From Pteria penguin (lineage: Eukaryota > Mollusca > Bivalvia > Pterioida > Pteriidae), in contig CM068583.1 of NCBI GenBank assembly GCA_035048485.1, positions 49,814,790-49,878,789 on the forward strand: a DNA stretch of 64,000 bases, written 5' to 3'. Every line of letters starts with the position of its first letter. Position 1 is the stretch's first letter. Shown piece by piece: positions 25,001 to 34,000 of the stretch. Position numbers and translations under genes: made by a program. The notes beneath the pieces were generated by a model. It was given only the letters and a program-made list of their open reading frames with translations, had not been told where the DNA came from and did not search any database.

Positions 25001-28000
25001 GGAGAACGTAAAGGTCAAATATTGCACGCTCGTCTTCGATTGGGTTGCATCTGTCTGAATGCTGATTTTTATAAAAATCATCTACGTGATGATGACAACT
25101 GTGTCTGTGGTCTCCCGGAAACGGCAAATCATTTCTTTTTGGAATGTACTAACCATAGTGAATTACGCAATAGAACTATCAATACATTATCAGTTCAAAT
25201 AAACATAAATATCTTGTTATCAGGTTGACCCTGTATGATGATGATGTAAATGGAGAGATATTTGCTCAAATGCAAAATTTCATTATCAATAGTAATAGAT
25301 TCTCTTAAGTAAATCTTACAGACATGATCACACGAAACGTGTAAACTTTCCACTTTTTTATCATTCATTTAATATCAGGGCTTTTTTCCCACTTAAATAA
25401 AATCATGAAATAGAAATTAAATTTCTCATCTGATTAGCATCCACTACCTTCAGCCTGTACCCTCTTCCTATATTTACTTTTTTTCTTTCTGTTTTCTTAT
25501 GTCCCTTTTTCTTCTTCCTTCTTTCGTTTTACCCTTATTGTTATTTATAAGGTTTAAACGAGATGGTAAATATAAGCATGAAATCTATACTTATGAATTT
25601 TCATTTATGTATTTGTATTATATATAATGTTGGCCAATTATATATACTAGTAATTTCATGTTGGATTTCAAGAGAGAGCTTTATATAAGTCCGAGACTTG
25701 TTGCTCAATCCTATATATATGTGTTATGTTATACGATTCATGCGATTTTCTAAATAAATACTGTTTAAGCCAAAGAGAGAAAATATAAACAAATTTTAAT
25801 AAGGTCAGTCAGACATCATGAATCTGCGTTAAAAGCTACACTTGGCTCGTTGAGGTCTAAAACTCCGAAAGAATATTGGAAGAATATCAATAGGAATCAT
25901 GTAAAATCAAAACCGAATGTGCCTATTAATGAATTATATGAATTTTTCAAGGAATTGAATATTTACTATAATGAACAAGTGTTTTTGTCTCTGAGGAAAT
26001 GAACATATCATCAGCTATAAATGTGTGATGTCATTGAAGCGAAACAGATCATGTGGTGAAGACCATATGTATAAAAAGAATATGTTATAAATTTCATTGA
26101 TTCTTTGATGCCAGTATATATTGCTTTATTCGATACAGTCTGTAATAGTGGTGTTGTACCTAGTAATTGGTTACCAGGAAACTGTATTGTGCCAATTTAT
26201 AGAAGTAAAGGTGATGGTCAATGATAAAAAAACAAACTATCGACCAACAATTACACTTATCAGGTGTGTTGGTAAATTATGAACCTTTTTACTTCACCAA
26301 AGGTTAACTATTTATGCTGACACTGCAGAAATTCTTTTGGAAAATCAAGCTGGGTTTAGAAAAAAAATACTCAACTGTCATTCGTAAATCTTCTTTATAT
26401 AGTCTCATTGAATTGTTTAAAAATAGGGGGGAAAACTTATATTGTACGTTCATTGTTATTGTAAAGTATGTATAATGGAATTAAAGCAAGAGCTAAGGTA
26501 GATAATAATTTCTCCGAATGTTTTCCATGTACGAAAGGGATTAGTCAAGGACAAAATTTGCCCCCCCCCCTTTTATTTTCAATATTTTTAATAACTCTGA
26601 TAAATTTCTTCCAACGCGTGAATCAAAGGTGCTTGACTCAGTTTCTAAACTATATGCTCAAAGTATTTTGTCAGAAATAGGTATGAGTGATTTATTTACT
26701 AGTTGTTGTGAACTAGGTATTACAAATATATATGGTGCAACGTTAAACAGCATTTTGCTGACATTTATAAACAGTCTTTAATTGCTGATGTAAATTCATT
26801 GTCAAAATGACATATAGTTGATTATGTAAATTTACAAACTTATTTGACCAAACCTATCTATAATCAATACAAGAAATACATTTGTATGTTGAGACTATCT
26901 TCGTATTGCATATCAATTGAAACTGGTCGTTATAAAATGTTCCTTTAGAAAAAAGAATTTATCCTTTGTGTAAAAGTGATGTTGAGGATGAATTTCATTT
27001 TATGCTGACATGTCCCGCTTATTCGACTCTTAGAGAAAAGTTATTAAATAGATATTATTTTCAACGCCCCCGTATTTAAATTGAAACAGAACGGAAACTT
27101 ATTAGGGACATGAAAAAATTTTATATCTCGCCACGGCGAGTTACTATCTCGCAATGTTAAATGAAAATTTTACACGTGGTCATGTGCGGCAGATTACATA
27201 GTGTGTCGTAAGTAAACTTAAGCTGTTTAGTTATTGATACCATTTTTAAATACTGATTCTATTAATTTATCAAAGGCTAGTATCTCGCCGTGGTGAGATA
27301 GTAACTTGCCATTGCGAATTAGTATACTATCTCGCGGTGGCGTGATAGTAACTCGCCGTGGTGAGATTTTTTTCATGCCCCTAATAAGCTTCCGTAGGTA
27401 CAGCTATTTAGCTCCACCATAGCCGCAAGTAGTGGGCCTACATGAATGTAGGGCCACTACTTGCGGCTAGCTCCACCAATACAAAGAATTGAGAAACAGG
27501 TAAATATATTTAAAAGCTTTTGATATAAGGAAAAAGATAAGAGCTTACGTACATGTATCTATGTATTTACACATTTATTTTCGGTACTTGGTGATATACA
27601 TGTATGTCTTTGTATTTGTATATATTTGTTTGTGTAGTATTTATATGCTTTTAGGCATTTGATAAATAAACTATTCTATATGAAAATCAAATTAATATTT
27701 ATCTTTAGTTGTTTGTGCTGTTCTATCCTGATGACACGGTCCATGCTCATGCTATAAATGCTTCAGTATAATATCAATCGTTTTGTAACTTGAAAAAGGT
27801 TAAGTAGCCGATAATTCGTAATTGAGTGTTCTTTTTATTATTATTGAAATCGTTAATAATTTTCAGTATTTAGGTGTATTATTTTCAAGAACCGGGCGTT
27901 TCGGAATCATATTAAATACTCATATAATAAAGCTATGAAAGCTGTGTACAGTGTAATCTCTTCATCCAGAAACCACAATCTATTAGTTGTCAATTAGATT

Positions 28001-31000
28001 TATCTGATAAAATTGTTATAGCTGCGAGATATGCTTCTTTTCAAATAGAGAAGTAGTAGAGAAATTACATTTAAAATTTGGTAAATATATCCTGAATCTT
28101 ATCTACTCTATTCCAAATTATATGCTATATGGTGATCTGGGAAGATACCCTTTAGCTATAAATATAAAAGTACGAATAATAACTTTTTGGGCAAAATTGG
28201 TATACTCAAATGGACAAAATGGTATGCTCTTTCACATACAGTAACGTGTATACGATGGATGTGATGTATAAAATGTATTCTTGACGAATGTGGTTTATCA
28301 CATATTTTGGTTGTCTGATACATTCTCTAGCGTGAATTGGTTGCGAAATACTGTTTGTGAAATATTGTTTGATCAATTTGTACAGAAATGGCAGAGCGAT
28401 GTTTTAATTCTCCTAAAGAATCCTACTATAGAATTTTAAAAACAAAATTGAGTTTAGAAAGTTATCTCCTACACATTCCAATAAAAACAAAAAAGCAAAA
28501 TTACTATGTAAATAAAGATAATGTAATCTTAATTTACCAATGGAAACTGGTAGGTGGCATAAAAGATCAGTACCATTATATTCTTGAATGTAACATCGAT
28601 ATCATATCCATCAGAAAATTTGTTTACTTGAAATTTACTTTGTCAATCCTAATACATTTAAATATGCAAAACTTTTTAAAGTCAAACGATAAAATTTTGT
28701 TGTCAAAATTATGTGATTTCATTAGTTATATAAAGGACAGAGTCCAACTTCCATGTTGATTTATTTACTGCGCATCTGCTGATATGTATTGTATATATGT
28801 GTATATCTCTTTTGTTCTGTACACTGATATTATGTACAGTTTGTGAGAATAAAGAACTTGTCATTGTCATTCTGTGCATGTACTTCAGGTCAGCAAGATA
28901 CAGATATAAGAGTAGGCATCTTGTGATTTCTCACTTCACTGTTTTCGATCCCTGAAGTAGCGCAAAAGGACAACACTATCTTTACTCGTATATGAATTCC
29001 ACCAGAATAAGTACATATACAATGAGTACACTTTTATTACGCGGTAACAATTTATTTATATACACTAGAAATGATGTCAGATATAATCTCATATATTTTT
29101 CAGGTTAAAATACACCGCCATGTTTTATTCCTGTGCGAGGTCGCCGGACAGTCATGTGATATGCAATGAAAACGGACAGACGCAGTGTGGCCCGACATTT
29201 TATGGACCAGACTGTACTATCAAATGTGTTCCTAATTTCCATGGGAAATGTGATGAAAACGGAACTCTTATTTGCGATACAAATTTCTACGGGAATGACT
29301 GCCAAACGTTTTGTCGTGATGTTGCTCACGGGCGATGCAATTTAAACGGAACATTGGAGTGTGACGTCAACTTTTACAACAATAACTGTACACGTCTCTG
29401 CATCACGCCCACAAATGGCCAGGGTAGATGCGATACTGATGGATTTTTACATTGTGCAAATAGTTTCTATGGCCAGGACTGCTCCATCAGCTGTACAGAC
29501 ACCCACAATGGTAAATGTGACTTGAATGGGAAACTTGTGTGCAATACTGGGTACTATACCTCAGATTGTAGCATCTACTGCAAGCCTGCTAATACCCATG
29601 AGATATGCACAGAAAATGGGACAGTAATATGTGAGCAAAATTATTATTCCAGTAATTGCTCTCGGTTTTGCAATTCTACAGACAATGGTGTTTGTGATAA
29701 AGACGGGAACCTCATTTGTAAAAGAAACTACTACGGAGATGGCTGCTCCATTCATTGTGTGCCAAGCATACGGGCAAGTTGCTCTGTGAACGGAACTATG
29801 ATCTGTAATGAAGGTAAGAGATATTTTCATACCATATTTACATAAAAAGCTGAATCAAAATTATTTGTGGAAATAATATAGTAGGCAAATTGTAATACTG
29901 CAATTTAAAATAAAAATCTGTTTAGTTATGTTTCAATGTGTATATGATAATCATAATAATACAATAATGAGGTCACTCATTTATCAAAATATAGAAGCAG
30001 GTTGGTACAGTGGTATCGAACAAGACTAACAACAAGTTACTAACCTAGTCTAGTGCGATACCACTGTGACTAGACGTCAAATCTGAGGACCCATGTTCGG
30101 TTACGAGGGTGAGCTCGGATTTTTCTACGTTGATTTCTCATATTCTGCCTCCCTATTTGTCCTTCGAATGAGACAACATAAACCGAGGCCCCGTGTCACG
30201 GTATAGACCGGAACTCTGTGTCACTGTATGTATCGAGAACCCGTGTCACTGTATGTATCGAGGTCCCGTGTCACGGTATTGACCGAGGTCCCGTGTCACG
30301 GTAAAATAAACCGAGGTCCCGTGTCACGGTAAAATAAACCGAGGTCCCGTGTCACGGTAAAATAAACCGAGGTCCGCGACACGGTATAAACCGAGGCCCC
30401 ACATCACGGTATAATGCACCGGGGTCCTATGTCACTGTATAAACCGGGGCCCCGTGTCACGATATACCTAGGCACGTAGAAGATCCCTCACTACTTTAGA
30501 TGGTTCCGTAGTATAGGACAGAATTATGAAGCAATGCACCAGACAGGTGCCGCCACCTTATTATTGCCTTAATCTTGGTGTGGCGTTAAACAATAACAAA
30601 TCAAACAAGATTTATGAAGAGAAAGAGAATTGATCAGATGGAAGATTCAGCAATGTTCCCGTTTCTTGTCAATAATTTAAGCCGGATTTATAACCTAATT
30701 ATTGTACTTTGCTTTGATATTATCGAGATATTTGACACTCATGCGAATAAATAATTTTGGCAAAGCGGAAAAATGCAGTTTTTTTCTATATGCTCTAGTT
30801 TATACTGCATATCATATCAAATAACAAGATCTACAACTTAAAGCATTTGTGCTGGATATGTCTATGCCCCCTACTTGTTCTAAGGCTTTAATACTGTACG
30901 TCCGGAAACATCAGTGTTTCGCAAACGCATCTTCTTATTACATACCTACCATAACCATTTTGGCAAATACATAGTATATCTTCTCTTCGTCGGTACCTTT

Positions 31001-34000
31001 AAACAAAGAAACACAATCACACGACGTTTTATATCTCAGTAACTCATGGATTGCTGTGGAAAAACTAAAAACTTGTTGATTTTCTGATTAAGCTGTATAA
31101 CCAGAAAACCATTGCATCGGTACACTACAATGTCTTATCGGACATTGACAATCAGTATGCGACGCAAAAGCTTTCGTAATTCACTATAATCGATTGTCAT
31201 ATGTGGTATGGTTAATCCTTGACCTTAGCTTTCTGTCAACATCAGATCTCCTCACCAAGCCCCTCAAGGATTTAACAAATAACGTTTCTGCGTTACTTCA
31301 AACATGTATTGATATGTAGGAGGGCATGAGATCATAGTATAGGCATTGGTCAATATTCCCTTTATGAACACGCTCATCTCAACATGTCCTAGTGTTTGTA
31401 GTAGCATCAATGCCTGAAGGGCTACTTTCGAAGAATCAACTTTAAACCAGTCACTGAGCTTTATCAACCCCTTAATTTTAATTGCTTTCGGGTCATCTTC
31501 TGAATAAATCCGTTCCGTCTTTCCCCAGTAAGACTACCAAAGAATGTACCATTTGTCTATTTATAAATTCCGACATTTACCAAGTGATCACATGACTACG
31601 GTAGTCATGTGATCACTTTTGATAAGTATCAGAAGTGTCTTTTTCTAACTTTAAATTTTTCTTATAGTCATGTGCTCAATTTAAATAACAAAAATTTAAA
31701 GTTAGAAAAAGACAGAAGTTAAACAAAGACACTTGTATCCCTCGAACAAAAAATTAGAAACTGTTGTTTCGTATCTAAACTTCTTTGGTGCGGCTTCGTG
31801 AGCTGTAGTGATATCTAATTGATACTTTGCGTAATTCAGCTTTTAACTTTCTCAAATTTACAAAAGAACAGGGTGATTCAAACATGCTAAAAGAACATTT
31901 AGAAAGTCCATTCTTTCCTGCTCATTGACCACAATATGTGTCTACAGTCGTTTGTTTTTAAGTCTATCCCTATCATAATTTTTCCTCATTTATTTCAGGG
32001 TGGTATGGCAGCAATTGCTCAAACAAATTTTGTCAAAATAACGGGGTACAGATTCCGGATAAAAACTCCGCATCAGGTTTTCGGTGTGCATGTCCAAATG
32101 GTTATTCGGGAAAGCATTGCGAAGTGGAAATTAACGAATGCAGTGATCCTATCATGTGTCAAAATAATGCTACATGCAACAATTTACCCGGAACTTACAT
32201 TTGTATCTGTACAATGGGATGGACAGGGAAAGCATGTGACACGAACATAGACGAGTGTTTGAGTGATCCTTGTATACACGGGAATTGTTCCGACAAGCCG
32301 GGAGGATTCGTTTGCGATTGTGATGTCGGATGGGAAGGAAAATTATGTGGCAATGATATTGATGAATGCAAAACACAGCCTTGTTCTAACAACGCCTCCT
32401 GCTTAAATTCGGGCGGAGGGTACAGCTGCTCATGTCCATCGGGATTTACAGATAAAAACTGTAGTACGAACATAGATGAATGTTCGGGTGTGGTTTGTCA
32501 AAACCAGGGAACATGCAAGGACGGTATCAACAGTTACTCGTGCCAATGCTCATCAGGTTTCACTGGAAACTTATGCCAAACAGATGTAAATGAATGTCAA
32601 AGTAACCCGTGTAAAAATGGCGCCACGTGCATTGATCAAATCGATGCTTATTCTTGTAGTTGTGCAAATGGTTGGAATGGTACGAACTGTGATCTAGATA
32701 TCAATGAATGCCTCTTTGAAAATTGTTCAGGTCATGGAATTTGTGAAAATACAAACGGAAGTTTCTTCTGTAATTGTTCAGCAGGATATTATGGATATAA
32801 CTGTAGCAGTGACAAAGACGAGTGTGCTGTTATGCCGTGTAAACATGGCGGTACATGTATAGATGCAGTGAACGGTTATCGGTGTATTTGTCCTACACGA
32901 TACACAGGTACAATGTGTGAATTTCAGAACTATTGCTCGTTTCATCCGTGTAGGAATAATGCAACCTGCATCAACCGACAGACTGAATTTTATTGCAACT
33001 GTTCATCTGGTTGGAAAGGTTTGTCATGTGACATTGATATTAACGAGTGCTCATCGTCTCCCTGTCAACACGGAAATTGCTCGAACACTCCCGGGAGTTA
33101 TGTATGCACATGCGATCCTGGATGGGAATTGGACCACTGTGATACTGATATAAACGAGTGTTTGATGGATCCATGTGAAAATAATGGCACATGCAACAAT
33201 TATAACGGAACATACGACTGTGTTTGTCCTACTGGGTTCATGGGTAGTAACTGCTCAATCAATATAAACGAATGTCAGAACGTTACTTGTCAAAACAATG
33301 CTACTTGTATTGATTTGGTAAACGCCTTTGAATGTAAATGCGAAGCAGGGTTTAGGGGAACTTACTGCGAAACGGACATCAATGACTGTAGCAACACAAC
33401 TTGTATGCATGGTAACTGTACGGACCTTATCAATGACTTCTACTGTGATTGTGCGCAAGGGTGGACAGGAAAGAACTGTGATACGGACATAAACGAGTGT
33501 GCCAGTAATTTAACTAATCTTTGCGTGAATGGATCGTGTATGAACAAGAGAGGTGATTTCCATTGTAACTGTATACCGGGATTTACCGGCCATCTCTGTG
33601 ATACAGACATCAATGAGTGCGACTCAAATCCCTGTATGAATAATGGCAGCTGTCTTAATGGCTTGAACCGATACGATTGCAGTTGTGCGTTTAGATTCAC
33701 AGGAGAATCTTGTGAATACGAAGATTATTGCCTGTATCATCCATGTAGAAATAATGGCACTTGTGTGGAAAATGGAACAGAATTCAGTTGCATATGTCCT
33801 CGCGGCTGGACTGGAATAGCATGTGACGTCGACATTGACGAATGTGCGTCTAACAATAGCAACCCATGTAATGGGCAGAGTAAATGTGAAAATATTCCAG
33901 GATCTTACCTGTGTCATTCATGCTCTTCCCTTGTATGCAAAAATAATGGCACGTGTACACCTCATATAAATGGTCCGAGATGTCATTGTTCAAGGGGTTG

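Larger units (their letters stand above)
17955..29103 (+). other. 11.1-kb intron 4 of the Notch-ligand-like gene
   Basis: Bounded by donor gtgagtg at 17955 and acceptor tttttcag at 29103. The exon phases either side match (phase 2 into one completing base). Its content is almost entirely repeats: satellite DNA, SINEs, decayed non-LTR retrotransposons, a foldback element and a palindrome. I found no extra exon, but the N-terminal part of the first DSL module is missing, so a small unrecognised exon here is possible. Confidence 0.7.
29814..31998 (+). other. Intron 5 of the Notch-ligand-like gene
   Basis: Donor gtaagag and acceptor tatttcag. It holds a SINE with an internal minisatellite and two inverted repeats; the sequence at 30605-31570 shows nothing recognisable. 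An ORF on the reverse strand at 31264-31467 has no family features. Confidence 0.6.

Noticed and set aside
29105..29830. Minus-strand ORFs across the DSL exon
   Set aside because: Antisense shadows; the plus strand has splice sites and domain patterns.
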